The notes beneath the pieces are model-generated. The model was not told the origin of the DNA. It made no database searches and saw only the letters and a list, made by a program, of their open reading frames with translations. DNA of 60,237 nucleotides from a virus, in IMG/VR virus record IMGVR_UViG_3300045303_000084, positions 1-60,237 of that record, one strand, 5' to 3'. The translations under genes and the position numbers were made by a program. This document shows positions 38,275-46,938 of the stretch, piece after piece. Every line of letters begins with the position of its first letter. Positions within the stretch are counted from its first letter, which is position 1.

Positions 38275-38459
38275 CCGCCCGCATCGATCGCATCGTGCCA
38301 CGGACCGTCGTCGAATGGGTTGACCCAGCGCTCGTGTTCGCCTTCGACGTAACTGACCACTGGTCCGAGCCGCCTGACGTGGACACGCTCGCAGCACTGA
38401 TCGCCGTGGCTCGGGTCTGCGAGCAGTTCCAGCGTGAGCGGGAGGCCAATGATGCCTGA
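38271..38459 (+). CDS. 62-residue unknown protein
   Basis: ATGA overlap at the start. Mixed fold with VEWVDPALVFAFDV and a C-terminal helix. No family recognised. Confidence 0.5.
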   Translation: MTARIDRIVPRTVVEWVDPALVFAFDVTDHWSEPPDVDTLAALIAVARVCEQFQREREANDA

Positions 38460-38739
38460 CCAACCTCTACCTGTCGCCGGCGGTGTCAGCGTCACGCCGG
38501 TTGCGCGCGCCGAGTTCCTGCGGATGCTCCTGGAGCGCGAGGTGAAGGGTGTGGCGACGTACGGCATGTCACTCACCACGAACAACGGCCGCGACGTGTT
38601 CCGCGATCTCCTTGAGGAGTTGATCGACGCCTGGCAGTACGCGATTCAGGCGCTCCTGGAGACTGAAGAGTTGGCAGCCGAGAACGCCGCCCTGAAAGCC
38701 GAGTTGATCCGATGCCGGGGGGAGAGACATGACGCCTGA
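38449..38739 (+). CDS. Helical protein, unknown
   Basis: 96 residues from ATG 38449 (or 38452) behind GGGAGG. Residues 20-75 contain REVKGVATYGMSLTTNNGRD followed by LLEELIDAWQYAIQAL, a pattern common in small phage proteins of nucleotide-metabolism neighbourhoods. Role not established. Confidence 0.5.
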   Translation: MMPDQPLPVAGGVSVTPVARAEFLRMLLEREVKGVATYGMSLTTNNGRDVFRDLLEELIDAWQYAIQALLETEELAAENAALKAELIRCRGERHDA

Positions 38740-38920
38740 CCGCTCAACGCTGGACGAACGCTCGCATAACGTCTCGCAGATTGCGGTGCAATTGGAACTG
38801 CCCGACTCGGGATGGGGCGCCGAGGGATCGCGGGCAAGTGTTGAGCGGGTGCGGGCTGCCCGGCGGATTGCGTTTGTCCGCTGGTGCGCCGAGGTGGGGG
38901 AGATTAGTGATGGCGGTTGA
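38729..38920 (+). CDS. 63-residue unknown protein
   Basis: Overlaps the previous gene by 11 bp. Charged, helical second half (VERVRAARRIAFVRWCAEVG). No family recognised. Confidence 0.45.
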   Translation: MTPDRSTLDERSHNVSQIAVQLELPDSGWGAEGSRASVERVRAARRIAFVRWCAEVGEISDGG

Positions 38921-39299
38921 CATCGACTACTGCGACGCTGAGGCCCAGGCCGATCCGCGCTATCAGTACGCCGAGGCGACGTTCAACCCGGCTCCCGGCA
39001 CATGGGCACCCGACTGCGGCCACCCAGCCTGTGTCGCGGATGACGATGTCTGCGTCACGTATGGCCCAGGTGCCGGACACGAGTGGGATTGCCCGGTGGC
39101 GACGTGCCGGCTGGACACGGCAAGTGCGGCGTGCGGCTTTGCGCCCGGCCACGATGGTGATCACTCCTGGGCGCTACCGCCGACACCAGAGGCCCGCCTC
39201 GTTCCGTACGAAGCGCCGAGGATTGAAGCCATCCTGATCCAGGTCGTGCCAGAGGACGACGACACCCCGCGCGTCGGGCAGCCGGCGGAGGCACCGTGA
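38910..39299 (+). CDS. Cys/His-rich protein
   Basis: 129 residues from ATG 38910. CGHPACVADDDVC, HEWDCPVATCRLD and CGFAPGHDGDHSW carry Cys and His pairs that could bind two zinc ions. The FAPGHDGDHSW segment also occurs in small actinophage-like proteins. Function unknown. Confidence 0.5.
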   Translation: MAVDIDYCDAEAQADPRYQYAEATFNPAPGTWAPDCGHPACVADDDVCVTYGPGAGHEWDCPVATCRLDTASAACGFAPGHDGDHSWALPPTPEARLVPYEAPRIEAILIQVVPEDDDTPRVGQPAEAP

Positions 39300-39532
39300 G
39301 CATACACATCTCGATTGGTCTGACCGCCCTACCGCCGTACTGCATCGTCGGGCGGAATGACCTGAGTCAGGAGCCGCTGTGGTTCCTGGAGGTGTGGCCG
39401 ATGAAGAACGGTAACGAAGAGGCGGTGACGTTCCTGACCGATTCGCTTGACGACCTGGATACGCTCTGGCAGGCGATCCGCAGCGCCGTTGATCGTCGGC
39501 GGCAGGTTGAGCAACCAGTGAGGGCATCGTGA
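39296..39532 (+). CDS. 78-residue unknown protein
   Basis: GTG 39296, GTGA overlap. Strands then a helix (SLDDLDTLWQAIRSAVDRRR). No family recognised. Confidence 0.5.
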   Translation: MSIHISIGLTALPPYCIVGRNDLSQEPLWFLEVWPMKNGNEEAVTFLTDSLDDLDTLWQAIRSAVDRRRQVEQPVRAS

Positions 39533-39669
39533 TCGCCTGGGAAACCATCTGCCGCCAGTGCTGGCACTGGTTCGACCGTCCTGGCCGCCGTGGCCCGATC
39601 CCCCGCTGGTGCAGCTTTGCCTGCCGTCAAGCCGCGTACAGGCGCAGGAAGCGCGAGGCGGCCTCGTGA
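39529..39669 (+). CDS. 46-residue zinc-knuckle protein
   Basis: GTG 39529 overlaps the previous stop, and its stop overlaps the next GTG. Reads CRQCWHWFDRPGRRGPIPRW then CSFACRQAAYRRRKR, the CxxC...CSxxC knuckle plus basic tail that is also the N-terminal module of the endonucleases here. Probably nucleic-acid binding. Confidence 0.55.
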   Translation: MIAWETICRQCWHWFDRPGRRGPIPRWCSFACRQAAYRRRKREAAS

Positions 39670-39884
39670 TCTCGAACCCCGACTCCATCGCCGCCGCGCT
39701 CCACCCGTGGATTGCCCTGGTGGGGCTTACGTGCAGCGTGCTGAGTTTGACGCTCGCCGTCCTCTCGCTCACTGTCTCCTGGTGTCTACGCCGCCCACCA
39801 CGCACCACGGTGCTGATGGCGCTGCTCATGGCCTCCATCAGCACCCCGATCAATGCGTACTTCGCCTGGATGTCCTGGTCGTGA
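39666..39884 (+). CDS. Small two-helix membrane protein
   Basis: 72 residues from GTG 39666. Hydrophobic segments at 12-38 and 48-68 flank a short Arg/Pro loop. Function unknown. Last gene before the leftward regulator. Confidence 0.5.
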   Translation: MISNPDSIAAALHPWIALVGLTCSVLSLTLAVLSLTVSWCLRRPPRTTVLMALLMASISTPINAYFAWMSWS

Positions 39885-39904
39885 GCGGGAGATGGGGAGG
39901 GGCG

Positions 39905-40120
39905 TCAGGCGGGTGGGGATTTGCGCGATCCCCGGGGGCGGCCAACCTTCGGGTGGTGCGTCTCCCGGAACCGATCGAGGACGGACTCTTTGACCAGGTA
40001 CGTCTTGCCATACAGGTCAGCCGTCAGTACCCCGCGAGCCGCGAGTTGCCGCAGCCGGCGCTGCGTGTAGCCGGTGATCTCGGACGCCTCGGCCAGCGTA
40101 AACAACCGCTCCTCCCCCAT
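39905..40120 (-). CDS. Excisionase/MerR-like HTH regulator
   Basis: 71 residues from ATG 40120. FTLAEASEITGYTQRRLRQL...YLVKESVLDRF is a winged HTH, followed by an AT-hook-like PKVGRPRGSRK tail. It points away from the replication genes and probably controls the region between 40121 and 40284. A TGG-TAGAAT box lies upstream on its strand. Confidence 0.65.
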   Translation of the reverse strand: MGEERLFTLAEASEITGYTQRRLRQLAARGVLTADLYGKTYLVKESVLDRFRETHHPKVGRPRGSRKSPPA

Positions 40121-40284
40121 GCCGGGCGATTGTATGCGCCCGCGTTTGGATTCTACCAGAGGGTTGTACCCATATAGGAAGAATTCGTATACTTCCCGTG
40201 TAGGAAAAACAGGGAGGAAGTGACTCTTACCCGCTTCGTAACGCAGACCTGGGCGGCAGCCCATTCGAGCAGGATTGACGACAC
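40121..40284. promoter_or_regulatory. Divergent control region for replication genes
   Basis: Contains a leftward extended -10 box (TAGAAT, complement near 40151-40156) and a palindrome GGAAG-N10-CTTCC (40177-40196). A further GGGAGGAAG lies near 40210-40220. AT-richer than its surroundings. Likely operator of the regulator at 39905. Confidence 0.5.
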
Positions 40285-40944
40285 ATGGTGACGTTTGGCG
40301 CAGTGAAGGAACGCGAGTTTTCGCTCATCGAGGCTGGAGAGTATTGCTTGACCCTCAACGAGCTGGAGGAGTCGAGCGGCCAGTTCGGGGATCGCATGAT
40401 CTGGAAGTTCCTCGTAGCCCCGGTCAGCGATCCGACGAACTACATCAACAAGCGGAAGGACGGCACGGGCGACGAGAAGGACGTGTGGGTCTTCACCGAT
40501 CCGGACATCATCCTCGGCTCGATTCAGCACGAGTTCGTGGAGAAGCTCACCGAGCGACCTTTTGCAAAAGGCTCCGAACCGCCCGACGAAGACGATCTGA
40601 TCGGGCACCGCATCATCGGCTACATCACGCACTACGTCCCGAAGAAGGGCAAGAACGCGGGCACGAAACAGGAGCAGGTTGTGGCCGGTTCGATCAAGCC
40701 GTTCAAGGGGCCGTCCAAGACCGTAGCCCGTGCGGTTGAGCCTGACCCCAACGCCGCCTCGTCGCAGAACGGTGACGTGGAGCGCGCCGAGCTGGTCGAG
40801 GAAACCAGGAAGCAAATCCGCAAGGCGACCATCCTCGATCTCGAACACGCCGAGGCGTGGGCCGCGATCGATCTGGAGGGACTGACCCACCAGGAACTCC
40901 GCGACGGCCTCCAGACGATCAAGGAAGCCATCGCGGCGGCGTAG
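40285..40944 (+). CDS. OB-fold-like replication/recombination protein
   Basis: 219 residues from ATG 40285. The N-terminal half (FSLIEAGEYCLTLNELEESS, FGDRMIWKFLVAPV...KGHRI-like GHRIIGYITHYVPKKGKN) resembles DUF669-type phage proteins that bind single-stranded DNA. The C-terminal 60 residues are helical and acidic. Position before the primase-helicase supports a replication role. Confidence 0.55.
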   Translation: MVTFGAVKEREFSLIEAGEYCLTLNELEESSGQFGDRMIWKFLVAPVSDPTNYINKRKDGTGDEKDVWVFTDPDIILGSIQHEFVEKLTERPFAKGSEPPDEDDLIGHRIIGYITHYVPKKGKNAGTKQEQVVAGSIKPFKGPSKTVARAVEPDPNAASSQNGDVERAELVEETRKQIRKATILDLEHAEAWAAIDLEGLTHQELRDGLQTIKEAIAAA

Positions 40945-41025
40945 GTTCGTTGCCCCACTCTCGTACAGCGAGCGCGGTTGTCGTGGACCGGGTGGGGCTC
41001 CAGAAAGAAACCAGGAGAAGCAGCG

Positions 41026-41298
41026 ATGCCAGCGTGTAGGGGTTGCGGAGCGGCGGTGACCTTCGTCCTGACGAAGAACGGCAAGCACATGCCGACCGAT
41101 CCGGACGGGAAAAGCCACTTCGCCTCGTGCCCGCAGGTCAAGACGTCCAGGCGCCCGGCGCTGCCGAAGGACACGTGCCACACCTGCGGGTCACGGAACG
41201 TGTTGCAGGCGCCTGGTATGGGTCCGCATGCGGCTGGTTTGCGTTGCCTCGACTGTCGTGTGTTTCGCTGGCTCCGCGCGAGTGATGTGACGGGATGA
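41026..41298 (+). CDS. Zinc-ribbon protein
   Basis: 90 residues. CRGCGAAVTFVLT, CHTCGSRNVLQAP and CLDCRVFRWL form two zinc ribbons. Overlaps the primase-helicase start. Such ribbons often recognise single-stranded DNA, but the function is unknown. Confidence 0.55.
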   Translation: MPACRGCGAAVTFVLTKNGKHMPTDPDGKSHFASCPQVKTSRRPALPKDTCHTCGSRNVLQAPGMGPHAAGLRCLDCRVFRWLRASDVTG

Positions 41299-43625
41299 TG
41301 CCTGCGCCTCGCGCCTCGTCAATCCCCCGCGCCATGCGCGAGACGGACCAGTGGGTCGTCTGGAAGCTGGAGCCGTCACCGAAAGACCCGTCGAAACTGA
41401 CAAAAGTTCCCTACAGCGCACACGACGGGTCGAACGCCTCCAGCACCGATCCGAAGACCTGGGCGACGTTCAAACAGGCGCTCCTCTTCCACCTCGACAA
41501 CGAGTGGACGGACGGCGTCGGCATGGTGGTCTGCGACGCGGACGACTTCGTTGGCATTGACCTCGACCACTGCCGCGATCCGGACACGGGCGCGATCGAG
41601 CCGTGGGCGCAGCATGTTGTCGAGACCGTCAATAGCTACACCGAAGTCACGCCGTCGAATGCGGGGCTTCGGATCTTTGCGCGTGGGACGTTGCCGCCGT
41701 CCGGCCGCAAGCGCGGCGACTTCGAGATTTACGAGAACGGGCGCTACCTGACCGTCACGGGACAGCATCTCGAAGGAACGCCGCTCACCGTTGAGACGCG
41801 CGAGCTGGAGATCCGCCGCGTGCATCGCGAGGTCTGGCCCGACGCAGGCAAGCCGAAACCGGCCGATCGGCCGTCGCCGCAGCCGACCAACCTGGCCGAC
41901 TCGGAGCTGTTAGAGAAAGCCAACGACGCCGTCAACGGTGCGAAGTTCGCGGCACTCTGGAGCGGCAGCACGGCCGGGTATCCGTCGCAGAGCGAGGCCG
42001 ACATGGCGCTCTGCAACCTGCTGGCGTTCTGGACGGGCGGCGACGCGGGGCGCATGGATCGCCTGTTCCGTGCCTCCGGACTGATCCGTCCGAAGTGGGA
42101 CGAGCGTCACTACGGCGGCGGGCAGACATACGGCGACCACACGATTGAATCGGCCATCGACAACGCGACGGAGTTCTACAAACCGCCGCTGATCGGACAG
42201 AGCCTCGGTCGTATCGGCATGAACGGAGCGACGACGACCAATCCTCCGATTGATGCCAGCAGCGGCGCCGAGGAAGCGCTGGAGGTCCGTGCGTTCACTG
42301 ATACCGGGAACGCCGAGCGACTGGTCGACCAGTACGGCAAGGACATCCGCTTCTGTCACCCGTGGGGCGTCTGGCTGCATTGGGACGGGCAACGCTGGAA
42401 ACGCGACCAGACGGGCACCGTGCGCCGCTGGGCAAAGATCGTGGTCCGATCGATCTACGGCGAGATCGCGGTCGCGGCCACAAAAGAGCAGCGGACGCTG
42501 ATCTGGAAGCACGCCAACAAGAGCGAATCGGCGGCAGCTCGTGCGTCGATGCTGAAACTCGCGGAAGCTGAGAACGGCATCCATATCGAGCCCGAAGAGA
42601 TGGACCGCGACCCATTCCTCCTCAACGTCCTGAACGGAACGCTTGACCTTCGGACGGGACATCTCCGACCGCATAACCAGGCCGACAACATCACAAAGCT
42701 CGCGCCTGTGATGTACGATCCGGATGCCGAGTGTCCGACGTTCCTGGCGTTCCTCGACCGCGTACTTCCCGATCTGGAAGTCCGTCGATTCCTGCGGCGA
42801 ATGACCGGCTACGGGATGACCGGGATTACCTCAGAGCAATGCCTGGCGTTCTTCTACGGCGGCGGCGCCAACGGCAAGTCAACGTACCTCGACGTGATCC
42901 ACGACATGCTCGGAGACTACGCCCAGACGGCGGCGCCTGACCTCCTGACATCGCGCGGCGGTGACCGTCATCCGACTGAACTGGCCGACCTCTTCGGCGC
43001 GCGGTGGGTGTCGTCTATTGAAGTCGATGAGGGAAAACGCCTGGCCGAAACTCTGGTCAAACAAATGACGGGCGGCGACAAGATGAAAGCCCGTTTCATG
43101 CGGACCGATTTCTTCCAATGGACTCCGACGCATAAGCTGCTACTGGCGGCAAACCATAAACCGGAGATTCGTGGGACCGATTACGCCATCTGGCGCCGTA
43201 TCCGACTCGTTCCGTTCACGGTGACGATTCCAGAAGGTGAGCGCGATGGGAACCTTGGCGAGAAACTGCGCGCGGAGTTGCCGGGCATCCTGAACTGGGC
43301 CATCGCGGGGTGCCTGGAATGGCAACGGTCCGGGTTAGGCATTCCGCAGACGATCCGTGATGCGACCGAGGAGTACCGCCAGGAGCAGGACATTCTGGCC
43401 CGATTCGTTGAGGAGAAATGTGTAACCGATCCGCAAGCGTGGGTTGCATCTGGAGTAATCTACGCGGTCTATGTCGCGTGGTGTAAGGGGGGTGGAGAGG
43501 AGCCAATTAGCAACACGGCGTTTGGAAAACGCTTGACGGAGCGCGGATGCTCTGCGGGTCAGCGGCCGAGCGGAGAGCGAATCAGGACGGGAATCCGCCT
43601 CTTGGGGCCGGACGAACAGCCATGA
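41295..43625 (+). CDS. Primase-polymerase / D5-like SF3 helicase
   Basis: 776 residues from ATG 41295 or 41298. Residues 10-185: a PrimPol-like domain (QWVVWKLEPS; VGIDLDHCRDPDTG with Asp ligands; SNAGLRIFARG; FEIYENGRYLTVTGQHL). Residues 215-300 include a NrS-1/PriCT-like helical part. Residues 330-460 hold the D5_N region. The SF3 ATPase spans 480-700: FFYGGGANGKSTYLDVI (Walker A), WVSSIEVDEGKRL (Walker B), THKLLLAANHKPEIRGTD (sensor). It makes primers and unwinds the fork, and is the main replication enzyme encoded here. Confidence 0.9.
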   Translation: MMPAPRASSIPRAMRETDQWVVWKLEPSPKDPSKLTKVPYSAHDGSNASSTDPKTWATFKQALLFHLDNEWTDGVGMVVCDADDFVGIDLDHCRDPDTGAIEPWAQHVVETVNSYTEVTPSNAGLRIFARGTLPPSGRKRGDFEIYENGRYLTVTGQHLEGTPLTVETRELEIRRVHREVWPDAGKPKPADRPSPQPTNLADSELLEKANDAVNGAKFAALWSGSTAGYPSQSEADMALCNLLAFWTGGDAGRMDRLFRASGLIRPKWDERHYGGGQTYGDHTIESAIDNATEFYKPPLIGQSLGRIGMNGATTTNPPIDASSGAEEALEVRAFTDTGNAERLVDQYGKDIRFCHPWGVWLHWDGQRWKRDQTGTVRRWAKIVVRSIYGEIAVAATKEQRTLIWKHANKSESAAARASMLKLAEAENGIHIEPEEMDRDPFLLNVLNGTLDLRTGHLRPHNQADNITKLAPVMYDPDAECPTFLAFLDRVLPDLEVRRFLRRMTGYGMTGITSEQCLAFFYGGGANGKSTYLDVIHDMLGDYAQTAAPDLLTSRGGDRHPTELADLFGARWVSSIEVDEGKRLAETLVKQMTGGDKMKARFMRTDFFQWTPTHKLLLAANHKPEIRGTDYAIWRRIRLVPFTVTIPEGERDGNLGEKLRAELPGILNWAIAGCLEWQRSGLGIPQTIRDATEEYRQEQDILARFVEEKCVTDPQAWVASGVIYAVYVAWCKGGGEEPISNTAFGKRLTERGCSAGQRPSGERIRTGIRLLGPDEQP

Positions 43626-43626
43626 T

Positions 43627-43759
43627 CTGCGGGTTTTCTGCGGGTTGGTCTATCTGGTGACTGCGGGTTCTGCGTCAATTTCCGCATAAACGGCTTTCTA
43701 TATCTTACGTAAGACCGTTTATATGGAAAAACGCGCAGAACCAGCAGACCCGCAGAAAA
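43627..43759. other. Candidate replication origin with iterons and nested inverted repeats
   Basis: A 149-bp AT-rich gap right after the primase-helicase. Direct repeats CTGCGGGTT at 43627, 43638 and 43661. Nested inverted pairs: TTTTCTGCGGGT (43634-43645) with 43748-43759; GGTTCTGCG (43666-43674) with 43734-43742; ATAAACGG (43686-43693) with 43715-43722. At the centre is the perfect palindrome TCTTACGTAAGA (43703-43714). Confidence 0.6.
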
Positions 43760-43774
43760 GACAAAAACAGCGAC

Positions 43775-44218
43775 ATGGAGAGTTGTGAATCAATGGCGGG
43801 GCTGTTTCGCGGAAAAGTCAAAGAAGGCCGGGCACGAAAAACGTCTAGGCGCCGTCGTCACAGTGCGCTCTACACGTCGTACATGCAGTCCGAAGCGTGG
43901 AAGGCGCTACGGCAAACCATGATCGACATCACGGGGTGCTGCGAGCGTTGTGAACTTACGGACGAAGTCACCATGTTAGAGGTTCACCATCTGACGTATG
44001 AGCGTCTCGGGCACGAGGATCTCGATGACCTTCAGGTGCTCTGTCCGCCGTGTCACGTCATTGCCGATGCCGAGCGCGCGCAGGAAACACAGAACGACTT
44101 GGAGTTCCGGCGGCTTGATGGGTGGGCGACGAAGGTATACGGCCCGGACTGGGAAAACGATCCGGGATACGCGGACGCCGAGGAAGCCTTCGAAGAATGG
44201 CTGGAGAGCCGTTCATGA
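43775..44218 (+). CDS. HNH endonuclease
   Basis: 147 residues from ATG 43775 (ATG 43793 possible). Basic N-terminus, then the HNH core: CCERCELTDEVTMLEVHHLT, NLEL-like DLDDLQVLCPPCH. The acidic C-terminus (EEAFEEWLESRS) resembles phage HNH enzymes that work with terminase or in recombination. No leader hairpin, so it is not one of the antisense cassettes. Overlaps the next gene by 4 bases. Confidence 0.75.
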   Translation: MESCESMAGLFRGKVKEGRARKTSRRRRHSALYTSYMQSEAWKALRQTMIDITGCCERCELTDEVTMLEVHHLTYERLGHEDLDDLQVLCPPCHVIADAERAQETQNDLEFRRLDGWATKVYGPDWENDPGYADAEEAFEEWLESRS

Positions 44219-44892
44219 CATACCGTGGCTACACCATCGATGGCGAGCGCCTACCGTCCGTCACGACGGTCATCAGCCAGACGTTGCCTAACCCCGGCAT
44301 CGCAGCCTGGAAGGCCCGCGTAGGGGACGCCGAGGCTGCCCGAGTCAGCAAAGAGGCGACCGATTGGGGAACGGGGATTCACGCGCTCGTGGAAGCCGTG
44401 AATCGTGGCAACCGACAAAGCCTGACGGGTGATGAGCTGTTACTCGTGTACCCGTACTCGACCTGGCTGGACGCTAACGTTGAGTTGGTCATCGGCACCG
44501 AGAAGCTCCTCGTCTCACGGCAGTACGGATACGCCGGAACGACGGACGCTATCGCGGTCATGGCGGGTGATCGGTACCCGGCCATCCTGGACTTCAAAAC
44601 GTCGAAGACCGCGCTCGGCGCCGAGGAGTGGCGGCTTCAGACGGCGGCCTACTGCATCGCGGCCGAGGAGCATCTAGGGCTCGTGTGCCGGCGCCGAATT
44701 ATTGTCAGGTTGTCACGCATGGAACCTGACACGCTTCACGTCCACGAATTGCCCGAGGATGAGTTGGAAACAGATAAGACGTGTTTCCTAGCGTTGCTTC
44801 GGGTCTGGAAGTGGAAGCAGTCGACGGGTGAGATTCACGTGCCGAAGTCGAATTCGATTGGAAGAATCAAATTCAACGGGAGGCGAGCATGA
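44215..44892 (+). CDS. PD-(D/E)XK nuclease (Cas4/RecB-like)
   Basis: 225 residues from ATG 44215. GTGIHALVEAVNRGN (about 50-64, the GxxxHxxxE element), GYAGTTDAIAV (the Asp of the PD motif), ILDFKTSK (D-x-K catalytic pair) and WRLQTAAYCIA (the QxxxY helix) are all present in the standard order. No Fe-S cysteines. Likely a DNA exonuclease used in recombination or replication. Confidence 0.85.
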   Translation: MTYRGYTIDGERLPSVTTVISQTLPNPGIAAWKARVGDAEAARVSKEATDWGTGIHALVEAVNRGNRQSLTGDELLLVYPYSTWLDANVELVIGTEKLLVSRQYGYAGTTDAIAVMAGDRYPAILDFKTSKTALGAEEWRLQTAAYCIAAEEHLGLVCRRRIIVRLSRMEPDTLHVHELPEDELETDKTCFLALLRVWKWKQSTGEIHVPKSNSIGRIKFNGRRA

Positions 44893-45572
44893 CCACCCAC
44901 CACGTCACGATCACCGAACGCGAAACCCTCGCCACCGACGACGGCCGATTCGCCTACCGCGCCGCCTGTACGTGCCGATGGCACGGCTGGGCCGTGTTTG
45001 CCCAAGAGCAAGCGAAGATTCAGCGGGACCGCCACCTCGAACAGGCCGAGATTGACGCGCGGACGCTGGATGAGGCGAGGAAGGGGGAGGGGGAGGACAG
45101 TCCGATGAGGGCGCTGTCACTCTGGCAGCCGTGGGCGAGTCTTGTCGCCTGGGGCGCCAAGACGATCGAGACTAGGAGTTTCAGCACGTCTTACCGAGGC
45201 TGGCTGGCGATCCACGCCACCAGGGCGTTCCCCGAGGACGCGCAAGTGATGTGCCACGAGGAGCCGTTCAAGACGGTCCTGAAGGCGCACGGCATCAGGC
45301 TGCCGGCTGACCTGCCGCGCGGCGCCATCATCGCGGTTGCCCGTCTGGTGGACTGCCGCAAGACCAGTGACGGCAAGCTCGCGTCGTGGCTGGCCGACTT
45401 GACCGCGCAGGAGCGGGCGTTCGGCAACTACGCGCCCGGCCGCTTCGGTTGGTTGCTGACGAACGTGCAGACCCTACCCGAGCCGATCCCAACTCGCGGC
45501 TATCAGATGCTCTGGGATGTCCCTGCCGATGTGCTGGCGCAGATCAACGCGCAGTTGGCGTTGCCGGCCTGA
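44889..45572 (+). CDS. ASCH-domain protein with N-terminal extension
   Basis: 227 residues. Residues 73-220 are an ASCH domain: MRALSLWQPWASLVAWGAKT, IETRSFSTSYRGWLAIHATR, GRFGWLLTNVQTL. The first 70 residues include CTCRWHGWAVF and a charged helix. A strong GGGGGAGGGGGAGGAC site lies before ATG 45105, so a shorter, ASCH-only form is probably also or mainly made. ASCH domains bind RNA or modified nucleotides. The role here is unknown. Confidence 0.75.
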   Translation: MTTHHVTITERETLATDDGRFAYRAACTCRWHGWAVFAQEQAKIQRDRHLEQAEIDARTLDEARKGEGEDSPMRALSLWQPWASLVAWGAKTIETRSFSTSYRGWLAIHATRAFPEDAQVMCHEEPFKTVLKAHGIRLPADLPRGAIIAVARLVDCRKTSDGKLASWLADLTAQERAFGNYAPGRFGWLLTNVQTLPEPIPTRGYQMLWDVPADVLAQINAQLALPA

Positions 45573-45573
45573 C

Positions 45574-46017
45574 ATGCCTACCAACCGCGTACGATCCACA
45601 GAAGCCTCAAAATCGCCGCTCACGCCCTCTACGCGGTCAAAAGTCCAGGGGGTGCTATCTCCAGACCTGAAAACGGTTTTGAAGCCCCAGAAGCCCAGAA
45701 AATACCGAAACGAGCCCGTCGAGTTCAACGGTCTTAGATTCGACAGCAAGGCCGAGCGGGATCGGTACTGCGTGCTGGTGTACGAGGAGAAGAACCGACG
45801 GATTCGCGATGTGGAAGTCCACCCGCGATTTCCGCTGGTGATCCACGAGCAGAACTGCGGCGTGTACGAGGCCGACTTCGCCTACATCGACGCAGCGACG
45901 GGTGAGCGGGTCGTTGAGGATGTGAAGTCGCCGGCGACGCGGAAACTCGCTACGTACAGGCTCAAAGTGCGGATGGTATGGGCGCTCTACGGGATCAGGA
46001 TTCGGGAGGTCGTATGA
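45574..46017 (+). CDS. DUF1064-type nuclease
   Basis: 147 residues from ATG 45574. KYRNEPVEFNGLRFDSKAER followed by VHPRFPLVIHEQN, YEADFAYIDAATGERVVEDV and KSPATRKLATYRLKVRMVWA. This is the standard DUF1064 pattern with a PD-(D/E)XK-type core (E of the SKxE box, AD, ED-K). Such proteins are thought to resolve Holliday junctions or act like endonuclease VII in phages. Confidence 0.8.
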   Translation: MPTNRVRSTEASKSPLTPSTRSKVQGVLSPDLKTVLKPQKPRKYRNEPVEFNGLRFDSKAERDRYCVLVYEEKNRRIRDVEVHPRFPLVIHEQNCGVYEADFAYIDAATGERVVEDVKSPATRKLATYRLKVRMVWALYGIRIREVV

Positions 46018-46063
46018 CCGCACGCCCGTGGCTGGCGACTGAGGAGGGGTAGGGGAGCGAGGG

Positions 46064-46324
46064 ATGAGAGACGAGTCTGAGACGGGACGGATGTTCGCGG
46101 TCGACCCGCACAAGGTCGCTGATGTTGCGATCAAGGTTCAGCAGGAGTACATCGCAAAACTGGAGGCTGAAAACGCGGGACTCAGGCAGGCCGGCAGCGA
46201 GTTGGCAACGTGGCTCCAGATGTGGGTTGACAACCACCCGGAGACAGCGCCGTGCTACAGCATCGCAGCCCTGGAGCGGTGGCGCGCGCTCGTGGACGTG
46301 CTGGCCGGCCAGGGGCCGACGTAG
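46064..46324 (+). CDS. Coiled-coil protein, unknown
   Basis: 86 residues from ATG 46064. A helix (VQQEYIAKLEAENAGLRQAG) dominates, with Trp-rich segments after it. No family recognised. Confidence 0.5.
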   Translation: MRDESETGRMFAVDPHKVADVAIKVQQEYIAKLEAENAGLRQAGSELATWLQMWVDNHPETAPCYSIAALERWRALVDVLAGQGPT

Positions 46325-46522
46325 GTGAGCGGGCAACCGTTGCTCCCGCGCTGCACCGTCTGCCGCCAGCGTTTGCTGTGCGTCGACGGGCCGGAGGTTG
46401 TGCCGATCGGAGCAAGCCGAATCGTCCGCGTTGATCGTGAGACGGGCACCGTAACGATTCAGTGCGTGTGCGGCGCGGTGAGGGATTGGGAAGTACCGAG
46501 GATCAGGACGTACGGACGGTGA
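46325..46522 (+). CDS. Small zinc-ribbon protein
   Basis: 65 residues from GTG 46325. CTVCRQRLLCVDG and IQCVCGAVRDWEV form a CxxC...CxC ribbon. Last early gene before the terminator at 46.6 kb. Confidence 0.5.
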   Translation: MSGQPLLPRCTVCRQRLLCVDGPEVVPIGASRIVRVDRETGTVTIQCVCGAVRDWEVPRIRTYGR

Positions 46523-46579
46523 TCTGATACACTGATTCTCGACTACGGGTGGTGAATTCCGCCCGGACATAGCGCACGA

Positions 46580-46634
46580 GGCATCTCGTCATCGGCTCAC
46601 ATGAGCCGGCGGTGGGGTGCCTTTTCTTCGTTTT
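46580..46634 (+). terminator. Rho-independent terminator between early and late modules
   Basis: Outer stem GGCATC (46580-46585) with GGTGCC (46616-46621); inner stem CGGCTC-ACAT-GAGCCG. A T-rich run (TTTTCTTCGTTTT) follows. It separates the early block from the packaging genes. Confidence 0.8.
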
Positions 46635-46655
46635 AGGGGCAGGAAGGCAGCGCGA

Positions 46656-46838
46656 ATGATCGAGGCTCTCATCATTGCCGTGGTCGTGATCGCGGTCATC
46701 TTCGCCATTGCCCATATTCTCGTGCGGTACACGCCGATCCCGGGCGAGATCGTCTGGCTGGTGTACCTGATCGCCGCACTGATCGCGATCCTGATTCTCT
46801 GGAGAGTCATTAGCTCGGTTGTTGGGCCGCTGCCGTGA
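46656..46838 (+). CDS. Two-helix membrane protein
   Basis: 60 residues from ATG 46656 behind AGGGGCAGGAAGG. Two hydrophobic spans (IEALIIAVVVIAVIFAIAHI and VWLVYLIAALIAILILW) with a short loop. Class II holin-like topology, but it lies next to the terminase rather than the endolysin. Confidence 0.5.
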   Translation: MIEALIIAVVVIAVIFAIAHILVRYTPIPGEIVWLVYLIAALIAILILWRVISSVVGPLP

Positions 46839-46927
46839 CCCGCCGATACAAGGCGCTCCGCGTGATGACCCGTGGCGGCGGCCGGGCGAAGTGGCGGCGC
46901 CTGGTGCGGCACCGGAAGGCGCGGTAG
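46835..46927 (+). CDS. 30-residue basic peptide
   Basis: GTG 46835 overlaps the previous stop. Twelve of thirty residues are Arg or Lys. May be a nucleic-acid-binding mini-protein or simply a leader for the terminase gene. Confidence 0.35.
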   Translation: MTRRYKALRVMTRGGGRAKWRRLVRHRKAR

Positions 46928-46938
46928 ACGTAGGTGTT

